A stretch of 64,000 bases of DNA, from positions 4,378,724 to 4,442,723 of the forward strand of contig OZ022584.1 in assembly GCA_963669155.1 (NCBI GenBank), written 5' to 3'. Both the position numbers and the translations under genes were made by a program. The notes beneath the pieces are model-generated. The model ran no database searches, had not been told where the DNA came from, and saw nothing but the letters and a program-made list of their open reading frames with translations. This DNA comes from Arbacia lixula. Its lineage: Eukaryota; Echinodermata; Echinoidea; Arbacioida; Arbaciidae. Shown here piece after piece: positions 49,316 through 61,375 of the stretch (within the stretch, counting starts at the first letter, position 1; each line of letters begins with the position of its first letter).

Positions 49316-49553
49316 CCCCCCCCCCCCCTTTTCGTTTTTTTTTCTGGTCAAAACCCCCCCCCCCTCCTCTTTCGCCTCCATTTTTAAAAATTTGTTTTGG
49401 CTGAACCCCCCCCCCCCCCCCCCCCCACCCACTAAGAGCACTGTTTGAGACTTGACGGAATGGAGAAATTTGTAAAGAAAAAACACTCCAAAACCCACCA
49501 CTACCACCCCCCACCCCCCATGCTCATCAACTTCTCGTAACCCCCCCCCCCCC
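49316..49553 (-). repeat. Cluster of poly-C tracts
   Basis: C runs at about 49315-49328, 49355-49365, 49405-49425, 49509-49518 and 49541-49553, with AAAA/TTTT-rich linkers. The Gly-rich minus-strand frames here are artefacts of these runs. Confidence 0.9.
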
Positions 49554-49641
49554 TTACAAAAATCCTGCGTACGCGCCTGACACACACACACACACACAAA
49601 TAAAAAAAATAAAAAAAACGCGAAATAGCTCCAGAAATTGT

Positions 49642-49727
49642 AGCCCTGGAAAGTGGAAAAAGAGCCCTGGAAAATGAAAAAGTAGCCCTGGAAAATTTTT
49701 AAGTTTCTCCAAAAAGAGCCCTGGAAA
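49642..49727 (+). repeat. AGCCCTGGAAA repeat with 21-nt spacing
   Basis: (A/G)GCCCTGGAAA occurs at about 49642, 49663 and 49684, exactly 21 nt apart, and again at about 49718. On the minus strand the unit reads FPGL in frame. The linkers are A-rich. Confidence 0.8.
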
Positions 49728-50980
49728 GAAAAAAAGTAATTTTTTGGTTGCAATCCAGACAGAGATTTTTGCTGGTAACAATATAATCAGCTCTTACCAT
49801 CTTCTCCAGCTTTTGGGTGGTTAACAACTAATATCTCTGAGACTATTGTGCATTTTTCTTTTAACAGTTAACAATTCATGTATTGTACTGTGGCAAAAGC
49901 GACAATTTTCTACTTCAGTTAATACACATTTGAATGATTGGATTCACTTACAATTCCATGATATTCCTTGAGATGAATACTTCCATTGTTCTGGTGGGTA
50001 CATCAAAGGGAGGTGGTAGGCTTTGATGTCATTGTTGTGTTGTGACCACACATACAGGAGTGCAAGAATTTTGTACAACTGAACGATAAAGATCAAGCAA
50101 AGCTCAATCGTGCAAATAGATGTACAGACCTTTTCTTCTGCTTTTCTTCCATTTTATTGTTGGGGATGGGGGTGGCAATGTAGACTTAAAAGAATATAGG
50201 TCATTACACTTCGATAAAAGCTGATCCATATATCTGCTTTTCAATATTTTTGTAGGATTATATAATCACAAATAATAGCAATTTTGTTAGATTCCTGAAT
50301 CATTGTAATTTTCGCAGTGCTTCTAAAACTTGAAAGTTTGACTTTTGGATGTATTTTCAATTTTATATTACACTGCTTCAAAAGATGGAAACATTGGTGT
50401 GCACATAATATACAAACATATGTACAAAAACTTACCTGAGAGAGCTGTATTTGTTATACTGACGTAAGATTACATTTGTCGAGAGATATTTGAAGGTCAT
50501 TCACAGCATTTTCCCTATACAGTGATATGGGTGATTGGGCATAGAAGCATGACAGATATATAGGGATTGCTTGACATTTCCATTCAGCATTACACAATAA
50601 GCTTGATTGATGAGACCCAAGTTGGCTGAAATGGTTGGAGATGTATTTAAAGGCACGATTGGTTTGACCTGAACTAGTTTTATCATCGATAGGTTAAAAG
50701 GACGCAAACATTATTGAATTGATAGTTAGGATAAGTTACAATAGCCCAGTGAAAACAATACATGGGTGCATTGGGTGATTTGGCCCCCGCATTGCCCAAA
50801 AATGAGCCCTTGTAAATGAAAAAAGTATTCCTGCAGAAATAACAAGCTCATTTTTAAAATATTCAGTGGACTGTATTTACAGGATGAAATCTAGCCAGAG
50901 ATTGCAAAGCTTGACGTGGACAACAGTGTACAAGGGGCAAGGGGTATATTACGTAACAGTTACCACTGGTGGCTCTTCAT
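49728..50980. other. Non-coding sequence
   Basis: AT-rich, with no frame, RNA gene or repeat that I can support. Confidence 0.6.
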
Positions 50981-51240
50981 CCCCAACACTGGTGGGAGAA
51001 ATAGTGCAATGTTTGCTTGTTTCGGGCTGATGAGGGCACAATTTCACTTTTGGGCTTATTTAATGGATCAGAAAAAAGAGCTAATAATCAACCCCAACAT
51101 GGGTGGGCAAAATATAGCCAAATGCTTGCTCGTTTCAGGCTGATGAAGGGACAATAATGTCAACTTCGGGCTAGTTTCCTATATCACAAAATCTATGCAC
51201 CTGTACGTGGTGGTTATTTTGTCAACTTCGTGCTGATTGA
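50981..51240 (+). repeat. Degenerate tandem duplication of about 111 bp
   Basis: CCCCAACA(C)TGG..GGTGGG...TGCTTG(T/C)TCGTTTC(G/A)GGCTGATGA recurs with its start at 50981 and again at 51092. A third partial copy (TTTTGTCAACTTCG.GCT) lies near 51210. Confidence 0.7.
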
Positions 51241-51448
51241 GACACACCTTATTAGAATGTCCTCCATATGGAAAGTGTTGCAATATGGAGGGCTGTTGTA
51301 TTTTAAATGAGAGAGGGTGTTAATTTGTCAATTGGTTTTCAAGGGTGAATGGATCAAGTGTTCATTATTCCATGATTTCTGTGGGTGAGCAGGATTGAAG
51401 TAGGTCACGATTTTGTTAAGGTCACAAATGATAATGGGAGAAAGGGCA

Positions 51449-51450
<2 letters not shown>

Positions 51451-51515
<65 letters not shown>
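51451..51515 (+). repeat. (TG)n microsatellite
   Basis: About 31 uninterrupted TG units following CACACG. Confidence 0.95.
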
Positions 51516-51517
<2 letters not shown>

Positions 51518-51660
51518 TTGCATTGAAGTGGAGTTTGTGTAGTGTTTGAAATCATTTAACAGCTATTTTCATCCCTTTTTAATGTCTCATTCAACAAGAG
51601 TTGGAAAGTTTCATATCCGAAATGATGCAAACATTAGCAAAATTAAAAAAACAGTGCTGT

Positions 51661-51725
51661 GTCCAGTACAACATGAAGCATGATGCTTTAGCCTAAATAG
51701 CATCATGTTTCATGCTGAACTTGAC
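51661..51725 (+). ncRNA. Candidate miRNA-precursor-like hairpin
   Basis: The arms 51661-51687 and 51699-51725 pair over 27 positions with about four mismatches. The inner 16 bp (CATGAAGCATGATGCT with AGCATCATGTTTCATG) has a single A/C mispair. The loop is 11 nt, TTAGCCTAAAT. Total length 65 nt, with mismatches spread through the lower stem as in pre-miRNAs. I recognise no known mature miRNA. A small inverted-repeat element is the alternative. Confidence 0.4.
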
Positions 51726-52815
51726 AAAATAAACTGCGGTTTAAAACTGCAGCTCCTTCCCTTTCTTCCCTTTCCCTTTCCCTATGCCAATTCCTTTGAG
51801 CTGTAGTGTAGACAATGGTAATAGTCGAAAAGAACCCAAAGCTCGCTAATGTATAGGAAGGGGATGGAAAAAGAGCGCGAGAGAATAATTTAGGGTAGGG
51901 AGAGATTGACAGTGCTTACACTTCTGTAGTTGAAACAATTATTTGCATCGTTTGCCAGAAAATTGGTTCTGTCTCCTCGAAGAACCATAAATCTTTCCGA
52001 GCATGATGTGCAGACAGATAGCAGTGCCTGTGGAGCTGCGGAAATATTTTTATATATAAAAAGTTTACCTCTCAATGAATGTTTGTTTTTTGGCACAAAG
52101 GTGACAGATGTTTGTGAGATAAAACAGAAATGGTGCTGGCTTTTCATAAAGGAATGGTTACCTACCTACCCAAGCATGGAACTTTTGTGTGCGCTTCGTC
52201 TGATGAGCCGAGTTTTTATCAGCGGCATCAGAACCTCAAAGAATGATGAACTTATGACCGAGTATGGTGTATCATGTGAGTGACAAGTGGATAAAGGGTT
52301 TGAAACAATCTGCCTGAGATCCTTCCCAACGTGAAGGCACGATTTATATCACTCATAACAAAGCAGAGATGGTTTTATTTGATTTAGACAAGAGATATGT
52401 CAGAGGGAATCAAATTGGGAGACATTTTATTCAGACTGTTTCTCCCTTCCCCACGAACTGTAAATTATTAGTCACAGTAAATCTAGAAGGGCTCTAGTAT
52501 AGGACTGAAGCAAGTTAGATCTTCAAACAAGCAAAACTTCAGGGGTCTGTTTGAGAATGATGAATCAAAAATACCTTGATGGAGTGGTAGAAAGTCCATG
52601 GTCAAAGTGAACTTTGTTCAGTGGAGAATTTGGTATTTTAGAGAAAAGCTTCTTTGCATCACTGACGAGTAAACAAGGAACACAAAGTGAGGATCTATCA
52701 TAGATGTGTGTGTAGAAGGCAAACCCCCAGAGTAAGCAAAGATGAACAGGACTCTTCGAGCTGGCATGAATGGGAAGTATGGGAATCTGCGTGGAGGGCA
52801 AAATCTGAAGCGAGT
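51726..52815. other. Non-coding; unsupported open frame 51930-52283
   Basis: A 117-codon plus frame without ATG or clear acceptor is open here and ends at TGA right after GTGAG. It shows no domain I know. Not called. Confidence 0.45.
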
Positions 52816-52879
<64 letters not shown>

Positions 52880-53110
52880 AGAGAGAGAGAGGGAGAGATA
52901 AGAAGGAAACAGGAGAGTGATACAGACAGGATGAGAAAGAATGTCAAAGAAAGAGAGGGGAAGGTAGTTAGACAGATATAGATTTAAAGAAGAGGAAGAG
53001 AGAACGAAAGGAAGAAAGAGAGCAGAGAATTAAGGGGGAGTAAGAATAGAGAGATTGATGAAGAGAAAGAGAAGAGAAGAGGAAGAAAATGAAGAGAGAC
53101 AGAGGAGAAG
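52816..53110 (+). repeat. (GA)n microsatellite with degenerate purine tail
   Basis: Pure GA at 52832-52876, flanked by imperfect GA to 52899, and then degenerate AG-rich sequence to about 53110. Confidence 0.9.
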
Positions 53111-53162
53111 TGGGTGTATTTATTGAAGGCAAGGCAAACCCCTGGATGTCACATGATCTGCA

Positions 53163-53175
53163 TGACCTCTGACCC
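53163..53175 (-). promoter_or_regulatory. DR1-type nuclear receptor site
   Basis: TGACCTCTGACCC is the inverse of GGGTCAGAGGTCA, a direct repeat of the nuclear-receptor half-site with one-base spacing and a single mismatch (GGGTCA also being an accepted half-site). Established binders of DR1 include RXR, HNF4 and COUP-TF. Function here is inference. Confidence 0.25.
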
Positions 53176-55068
53176 TGGGCAAATCTTAACTAAACATTTG
53201 GTGGAGGAATGAGTCTGAGGGCTGGCAGGGTCAGGCCTGTCAGGAGCCTCCAGGGACAGGCTGCCAACTCCCCTTTCACACGCACACCAAACAGCGTCTA
53301 GAAGTATGATTTCTTAAAGAACCACACAGATCAGAATGGTTGCCTTATATGTTATAAGACTTTGTCCTTTGACTGCCAGATTAACTACCGTTCTATGTGA
53401 TTTGTGTGTGTTACTTGTGAATGAAATCGCATTTAGCACATTAAGAGTTAGAAAGAAATGAGGAAGTTTGAACATGCCTTTGAAAAAGCATGTTGTATCT
53501 GTATCTGTTCTCGTGCAATAATGTGATGTTATCTGGATGATATTCATGTGTTCATCAGCATTTACATTGTATTATATGTCAATATGTCATAGTTCTATAA
53601 ATGGTGTGGATTATCAATCATGCATTAAGCATCTATGCAAATGTGGTGGTACCTCAACCAGTAGTCATTTCATGTCAATTCAAGTTTGAATGACAGTGCC
53701 ACAAGGAAAGGAAGTTCAGAAACTGCAATTTGTGGGAATTGTGCTAACCACCAGCTTTGAGCACACAACTGGTACACTCAAGCTATATGGTATGTGAAAC
53801 CAAATAATTGTGGTATAAACCGAAACATGTTTTTGTACTATTTGCTATCCCAGTGTGAAAGGTGCTGGTGTGCCTCAGTGTAAGCTATTCAGAGGGGGTG
53901 AAATATGACCCCCCTGGGTCTCATATGGGGGAACTATGCCTCATACAGGGCCAATTTTCCTATTAGAAGGGGGTAGCACCCTGCTATGGTGGTAGTCTGT
54001 GCTGCCAGCAGTCCAGGTTGTGAAGTTTACCAGCTATGGTAGTGAGAACGGTGTTTATATCCGGTTTTCTGGGCTACAATCAGAATTTTTTATGCATTAA
54101 TGGTGAGATTGTTTGTGGATATGAATACCAAAACACTGTTTCCTAATATTACGTGTAAATGAAGGGAATGCTTTGTTATTTGTGATTAGCCAGAATCTGG
54201 TTCTAAAGTGGATAAAACGCCTGAGCAAATTGAACAAATAAAAGACGCATCACATGAAAAATTGCCATAGCTACCCCACACGCATCCCACATACTACACA
54301 TATGTGTACCACAGGCTTAACTTGTATCAATTAAAATATTTTTGGATGCTCAATTTAGAGTTAAGTGTGGTCTTTTTTGTGTTACAAAATGCAGATGTTT
54401 TTATAGATTTGTTACTCGTGATCTTTAAATGTGTTACTTGTTGGAAAACACCTATACCCTATTCTTTGAAAAGTATGTGATTTACTGAAATTTAAAGCCC
54501 CAAATAGAGCTGTCTACATTTAAACCTATTGAGCTACCCTGTAGTGAGAAGAACTAGAAGACAAACAGTTTAATTCTATTCACACACATCCCAGTCCTAA
54601 GACTTTAATCTTTATTAATTGTTAAACAATGAGCAATGCAAGAGGATAATACTATAGTCTACTTTATACCAGCAACTTCTACCTTACCTTACTCACCTTT
54701 AACATTCTGTCATGAACTTTTTTCCTCCTATTTTTCTTCATTTTCATTAGGGGTGAAAAAATTTCAGGGGCTCCATTATAAGCCTTACACTGTCAAATAG
54801 AAGACCTACAAACTTCATTGCAGTCTAGATTATATTCTATGAGAAAAGCAAAGGGCTATTTTTTGAGTTGCTCATTTGCTTTTGCATGGGGTAAATTGCC
54901 ATGAGCAAGCATGTAATTTTTTCACTGGTCTAGATGATCAGGCTGCCTGTTTGTGTAGACTAGTTATTCCTGGGACACGTGTTGGTGGATTTCTCTAGTG
55001 GCCTGGCTGGTGTGAAACCTAAGTAAGCAGCATGTCAACAATTTGTGATGACGAAAGTTTACCCCTAC

Positions 55069-55071
<3 letters not shown>
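53176..55071. other. Non-coding sequence
   Basis: 53180-53290 is GC-richer with GGCAGGGTCAGGCCTGTCAGG. The remainder to 55.0 kb is AT-rich with no gene or repeat supported. Confidence 0.55.
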
Positions 55072-55140
<69 letters not shown>

Positions 55141-55172
55141 AGAAGAGAGATAGAGGGGGGGGGGGGGGGGGG
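55072..55172 (+). repeat. (GA)n ending in a poly-G run
   Basis: About 30 GA units, two AGAAGAG interruptions, then a run of 18 G at about 55155-55172 on the 3' side. Confidence 0.95.
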
Positions 55173-55516
55173 TGAGAAAGAAACGAGGCATTGATGAAAA
55201 CCAACACTGGCCTGCACGAAACGTACCCAAGACAATTGATCCAGCTATGAATTCCATCCTCCTCCTCCCCTTTCTTCTGTCTGTGGTCCTCTGATCCCGC
55301 AAATTATGGCTATGAAATTGATCAAGTGAGGGGTATACTTGTGACACCAAGACATGGTTGTGGAATTTCTTCTTTCAACGGGTGCGCATTTGGGCGTAGG
55401 GTGCGCTGTATTGGGGGAGGGTAGATTGCCGTTACGGGGCTCCTGTAAGCGTTGAGGTAAACGTGACGGGTGTGGAGGGAAGGAGATTAGCATGATAGTA
55501 CCCAGGGGAAATATCT

Positions 55517-55801
55517 ATGAATCAAGTTGCAGAGTTGCACCACAATGTGCTGATGTACCATTTGATTTGCTTCCATATTGTAAACCTTTCTTGGACTTTA
55601 ACTCTGCTATCATACCATACACGTGTGCGCAATCACCACAGCCTTTTTTCAATCATCTTTAGACATCATACATATTATAGTGGTAAGGGACCACTGATGT
55701 GGAATGCATCATTTGAACTTTTTATGACATCCTCTCTTACTTCAAGATGTATTATCTATTCGGTTATTGCAGTACATACATCTAGTAACTTCTTAAAATA
55801 G
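55517..55801 (+). pseudogene. Degraded C-terminal tail of a LINE-type reverse transcriptase
   Basis: The frame includes SYHTRVRNHHSLF and, about 20 residues on, GKGPLMWNASFE. Many non-LTR retrotransposon polymerases end with an H-x-T-R motif followed about 25 residues later by a G-P-x-x-W-N motif and then a short basic tail containing F-K. After a +1 shift at about 55742 the sequence gives FKMYYLFGY and a stop at 55788-55790, which fits that tail. I judge it a 5'-truncated, frameshifted copy. The match is from memory of the motif order, not from a search. Confidence 0.4.
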
Positions 55802-57463
55802 TACATATGTCCACAGACGTTACATATGATATGTAGTCAATATTTTTCATGTCTTATCATATTACATCTTACTCGAGGGTAAGTCATTGATTTTCAACAT
55901 AAATTCATCTTCATACTCACAGTGAGTTCTTTAAATAGTGCACATGTTTGAGACATGCAGGGTGAAATCTGGCCGCCACATTGCCTTCTGGGATACGTCT
56001 CTGCATGGGCCGCCCAACCCAAGGCCTTCACCAAACCTTGCCCACATCCCCTTCCCAGCATCCCTTGCCCAGCATGCTGCAACAACCCTTTCACCGCTCT
56101 CGTGAGAAACAACGACCAACCAGTCTCTCCCCGGGTCGTGCCCAAGCAGAGCCGACATCTGCGGGCCGAGAGGCGGCGCGGCGGAGTCCCGCGTCGCTCT
56201 CGGCCGACCTGCGGCATTTCTGTCGACGGTGGCCTCTCACACCGGGAATTATTGACTTTTCATATTTCATAGCGTGGGACGTGGCTTGTACGACATGCCT
56301 CGCTCCCTGAGAAGCCAATCCAACGATTTGTCAGTTCCCCACCGACCTCACTACGGCACCCGCAGCGTCCTATGAAAACATTAGTCCACCAAATGACGAG
56401 CCAATTTCCTGCAGTTGACGTTTTATCATGTATTCACCCCCGCTAGATTTCTCTCTCTCTGGAGTCTCTTGCCTCTTCCATTTTTACCAATCATTGCATT
56501 GAAATGACTGGAGGGGGTATGTCAATCTGCGTTAGGAGTCGTTTGTGGTGATGGGTGATCGGGGAGCAGAAAATAGAAGACCTCTTCTTCCCCCTGGGAC
56601 GTACACGATGAGCTTATTCAATCTTTTTTGTTTGTCTGACATGGGTAATGTGGTGAGCGTTTACATCACTCAGCATGTCAATTGGGGTGAAGGGACGCAC
56701 AGGGATATTGGAGACTTACCGAATACACTGGAGATCAGATCTTCAAAATATTGCTTCAGACTACAGCAATATCAAGGCCGGGGAAATGGTAGTTGTGTTA
56801 ATCTATAGCCAACATATATCAAGTAGGAATGAACTTTAAGAGGAAAATTAGTGTTGATTAATTGTGGTGGTTTGACTTGTTTGGAATTGTACCATGTATA
56901 TATCATATACGTTGACTTGCTGAAGAACAGCCTCAAAGTCAATAGGAGCTGTTCTAACCTAAAAACCAACAATCTTGCCTGGGGAGTGGGCAGGTGTTCT
57001 CCAGGTGCCCAAAGCTTGAACTTTTTTTTTATACAAATGGGAATCACATGGGTCTGCCAGCAACCAATTATGGTCTGAGCAAATACAACAGAATCTTAAA
57101 AGTGAGAAGAAACATAAATATCTCAGTACCAGGCTTACAAGAAAGAATTGACTTACTATACATCTCCATATCAGTAGTACTGAGAGGATTAAAACAAGTT
57201 GAGTGCATTTGTTTGTTTTTGAGAAATACCTGAAATGCATCATACCTATCAGGTTATTGCAACCCTCACCTCTAAATAATCCAACATACCAGTACTTGCG
57301 AAATAATGATGCTTAAGTGCATTACGGTTTCACTGCAACAAAATTTATTGCCTATGTACCCTGTGTGTCAGGACCTGCAATTATTGTCCCTATTACGGGG
57401 TGAAGTAGATGCTTGATTTGTGCGTTGTGTTGAACGCAGGACTTGAACCTGGCAGGGCAGAGG
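55802..57463. other. Non-coding; CpG-rich patch 55950-56330
   Basis: 55950-56330 is GC- and CpG-rich, open on both strands, with no recognisable domain, start or splice pair. The rest is ordinary sequence. Confidence 0.5.
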
Positions 57464-57473
57464 TGATTGACAG
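57464..57473 (+). promoter_or_regulatory. PBX-MEIS composite site TGATTGACAG
   Basis: An exact copy of the TGATTGACAG decamer bound by PBX-MEIS/PREP (Exd-Hth) dimers. Within 50 bp are TTTATGG (about 57488) and GGGTAATTGG (about 57498), both Hox/homeodomain-type cores. The surrounding 57360-57560 is GC-richer than its flanks. It is a candidate enhancer core. Confidence 0.35.
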
Positions 57474-57587
57474 AGCGGGACGCACCTTTATGGACGGGTA
57501 ATTGGCGTTTGATTTGTGATGTCATCCCCAGCCGCCCTGTAAATTGATCCCGTCCCATCAGTGCGAGGTGATAATTTCATGACCCGT

Positions 57588-57735
57588 TGCTGTTGCGTCG
57601 GAATCCCCTTTCACACTCGGCACGTACATGTGGTATCGTACATTCTAATCAGGGCCATGTCTTTCTTGTTGCAATCCCTTTCACACTGCACTAAAATGCG
57701 TATCATTGTGTATTCTTGTCAGGACCTTGTCTTAT
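57588..57735 (+). repeat. Two-copy degenerate duplication of about 71 bp
   Basis: AATCCCCTTTCACAC at 57602 and AATCCCTTTCACAC at 57673 begin two related units, both continuing with GTATC(G/A)T...ATTCT(A/T)(A/G)TCAGG(G/A)CC(A/T)TGTCTT. Confidence 0.65.
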
Positions 57736-58470
57736 TCTTGTCAATCTACACATATTGTTTCAGCTTGAGGGGTGAGAGCTGGAATGTTCAAGGGCAATTA
57801 TCCATTTCCTTGGTTACTGTTACTGTTGTTGTGAAACTATGTTGCACCCAGGAAGCAGTGTGGAGATGGTGCATGGAGCAGTGTATTGGTTACGTGCTTG
57901 GATATGAGTGCTGTCAATTTCCTTAGGTGATTGATTGACAAACACTCTGCTTGTGCTGTAGTCTGGGCTTGTATTTTTTTTATAATTGTTTTGATCCTGT
58001 CTGACTAAAAACAGTGGTGTTATATTGTGACACAGTTGATGTGGTCAGTACCTGTGATGTGAAGCCATTAAAGTGTTACTGAATAGAGAGTCTTAGATCG
58101 ATGTGGCATGGCATGGATGTGAACGTGTTCATTTTGTGCTTGTCGCAATCATGTCTTGTCAATCTGAAACCGTCTAATAAACCAATGTGGATAGGGCTTT
58201 TAATCTGAAATGAGACAGTGTATTGTTGCGGTCCTTCTCGGACTGGCAACCTCCCAAGCAGAGACTTGTTTGGCTAATCTGAAAGCGGCTCTGATAGAGC
58301 CATCACCTCGCTCCCCTGTCTGTGGATCGGATGGCAGGCGGTGGGGGCGGCGCGGTGGTGTCGGGGGTTAGAGAAAATGTTTTCATGCCACACAGATCCT
58401 CTCTCATCATGACTGAGGATCGCAGATGTAATTGAGTTACTGAGCTACCACTCAATGTCATTGCGCTGAT

Positions 58471-58472
<2 letters not shown>

Positions 58473-58534
<62 letters not shown>
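58473..58534 (+). repeat. (GA)n microsatellite
   Basis: About 30 uninterrupted GA units. Confidence 0.95.
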
Positions 58535-58536
<2 letters not shown>

Positions 58537-61355
58537 CATGTGTATGGTATGGTACATTCTGTAAGTGGATTAATTCACACTGTGGCTGAATGGGATGGGA
58601 TTGCGGTGAGTGACAAGATGCAGGGTACAGCGGGCTGAAAGGTAATGAATTTGAATGAAATACTATCAGTTATCTGCTGTTAATAGAATAAGAAGTAATT
58701 GGATTAAAGTAGATGTAAGGACAGGAGCAGTTCGTGTCTGTGTTGGACAATGGGATATATTAGGTTCCTATATTGTTCTGGAGTAAAATGCACCATGATT
58801 TATTTTCAAAATGAATGAAACTTCAGCACAACAACATCTGTCCATCTGTCCATTCTAACACTATTGATTGACTTGTCCAGACTTATGCTTGTATTGGAAG
58901 AAAAATTCCTTCTGCCATAACACCAATTGTTCCAAGAAATCATTTAAGTTCACCTAGTATGTTTCCTTTTAGTCTATTTGTTGATGTAAACCTAGCATAT
59001 AATGTACATTGTGTGGTATTACAAACACCATGACAATGCTCTAATAGATCACTTTCGTTATGTATTCTCATTTTATACACGTTCAAACAATACATTACTA
59101 ATGGTAACCCCAAAGCTTGTCCCAGCTTTGTCCGAGTACCAACAACCTAATAGATACAGAGTGCATTCCACCAATTGAAGCTAAATCACTACACACAGGT
59201 GAATGTCATAACGGGGTGCTATGGAGTTAGGGATAAAGTTGTGAAAACATGACGAAAGCGGCTTATTATCAATGGAACGATTTTCCCACTCAAATCACAT
59301 CACATCACATCACACACACACACACACGTATAATGAATGACACTGCTGGATCTTTTATTTATTTTTCTACATTCAGCGCTAATCTCCCCACACCCCTGCC
59401 TAAATAGGTAAAACTATTATTGCTACCTGCCTGCAATTCCTGCCTCATCGGAGTTGACAATGATTGGCACTTGGCACACAAAGGGAGAAGCCATTCACTG
59501 CGAATGGGGCGGTGGCAGTGTGGGCGCTTACGTGCATTTTAAGAGCTTGCACTCAAAAGGAACTAAATCCATGCATATGAAAAATTGAGGTTATTAGTTT
59601 CAGCACAATGAGAAACATGAAAGCTTTTGGTGGAGTACGAGTAAAAGATTGTTTAAACAAGTAAGACCAACTATTGTCACCTTCTAAGTTCAGCTTTCCA
59701 TAGGCACCTCTACAAATACAGGTTAAGAAACCGTTTCCTTTTAATATTTTAAAGTGGATTTAGCTCCTTTTTGAACTCAACTCTTATATTTGTTGCCTGT
59801 GTAATTGGCTGACTGCTTGTTTCATGGGCTGTGCCTCCCATAACAAGGTGAGCAGGAGGTTGTGTTGATAGGGAAGAACAGGCAGTCAGGTAGAAGATGA
59901 TAATTGCCTGTGTGGTCGGAGTTGCGGTTTTGATGGTAGAGTTGAAACTTTGTGGCCCTCCGGAACTGTGTTCAACAAATCTTGCCCCACCCCGCCCTCT
60001 GTTTTATTTGTGTTGCAAGTGTGTGTACATTTACATGTAAATCGTCCCTTCTAGTTCTTTGTGCATTATTGAAAGATTAAACCAAGAAAATGTGTTCTTT
60101 CTTCTCCTTCACTAACAAAAAAATGCATTTTCTTGGGTAAGAACAGAATTTTCAGGATTAAAACGATATTCTTTCAATTATGACTGAGGGAGATGTTACA
60201 GAGTTCTCAAACCGGTAACCTTTCAGGCCCCGTTCCAATATCAGATGCGGACCCTGATCTCTCCTGAACGATCAAAATGGAGCAGAGTGGTTCAGGGGCT
60301 CTAGGGCATGATCATTGCTTAGGATAGCAGAAACTTCCTCCGCCTACTAGCGTAAGAAGATTCTCATGGCGAATGAAGAATGTGCTTCCGCCCCGCAATT
60401 TCATGGCTCTTTGGGTTCCAGCAGCGAAATCAAACAAAAAGTGACATTTTCACTTGTCATTTGTCATTATAAAGTCAAGTTTTGTGTCAAGTAGCATTAG
60501 GCATTTTGTTGTGAATGTTGTTCTGGTTGGTTTGTCTGTTGGGGATAATAGATGGGACCGGTCGATTGAAGGGAAAGGTGTAATGAGGTGTGGTTCCTCT
60601 TCTTTATCCAAAGCAAATACGTGCAGTCAAGCCTGCAGTTCTGTGATTCCCTATCTGAATGATCAGCATACCAGGGAATGAAGAGCGGGTATGATGCTTT
60701 ACAGAGATTGTTATGAAATGGGAAGCCCTGTGGAGAAGCGTAATTACTGATCGCTCAATATTCACCACCTTATCGTTAATTCAAGTATTATTAACCAATT
60801 TATCACTTATTCATTGAAGAAGTAATAGTTTAGATAGTTTGTTGATATTATGAATAACAAGTCTACCATATGGTGTATCACACAATGCATGGTATATTAT
60901 GTTTATATCAACAATTTCATAAAGCTTTCTTTTTGCTTTACATGTACAGTGTTTCCTTATTCATGAATTGTTCCAAATATTAGAGAAGCATGAATAGTGT
61001 CAAGTCTAAATGGTGAAAAGTGTTTCTTTCACAAAATATACTGCAGCCAAATAATAACCAATGACAGGCTATGATCAGTATCTTCTTGACTTCTACTCAA
61101 AATATATGAATATTTCAGTAAACATCACTTTCACTACTTGGGTTAGAGAAACATTGACAATACAGAAATTTGTTTTACACCAGCTGACAGGAATATAATA
61201 ATCTTGAGCAGTTGTGGTTTGATATTCCCCTATCCTCTTACCTGTCCTCTCCCCCAACCAGCATTGAGGTTAAAAAGCTCCAATCCCCTAGTTTGACTTG
61301 TGAGCATTAACACATCTTGAGAGCTAATGGAATGCATGATGATGCCTTGGGATGA
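58535..61355. other. Non-coding sequence
   Basis: Includes a short (ACATC)n/(CA)n tract at 59294-59327 and a GC-richer piece at 59380-59560. No exon, RNA gene or large repeat is supported. Confidence 0.55.
59294..59327 (+). repeat. (ACATC)n then (CA)n
   Basis: Four pentamer units run directly into about eight CA units. Confidence 0.85.
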
Positions 61356-61375
61356 GGGGGGGGGGGGGGGGGGGG
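61356..61375 (+). repeat. Poly-G run
   Basis: About 20 G in a row, then TGAGGGAGGGTGGG. Confidence 0.95.

Noticed and set aside
49296-49781. Gly-rich and Phe-rich minus-strand frames
   Set aside because: Translation of poly-C runs and the AGCCCTGGAAA array.
55955-56310. Overlapping GC-rich frames on both strands as an exon
   Set aside because: They are open on both strands because of CpG-rich composition, with no domain, acceptor or donor pair.
57425-57465. Box-B-like GGTTCAAGTCC on the minus strand as a tRNA
   Set aside because: No box A at the right distance and no pairing acceptor, anticodon or T stems.
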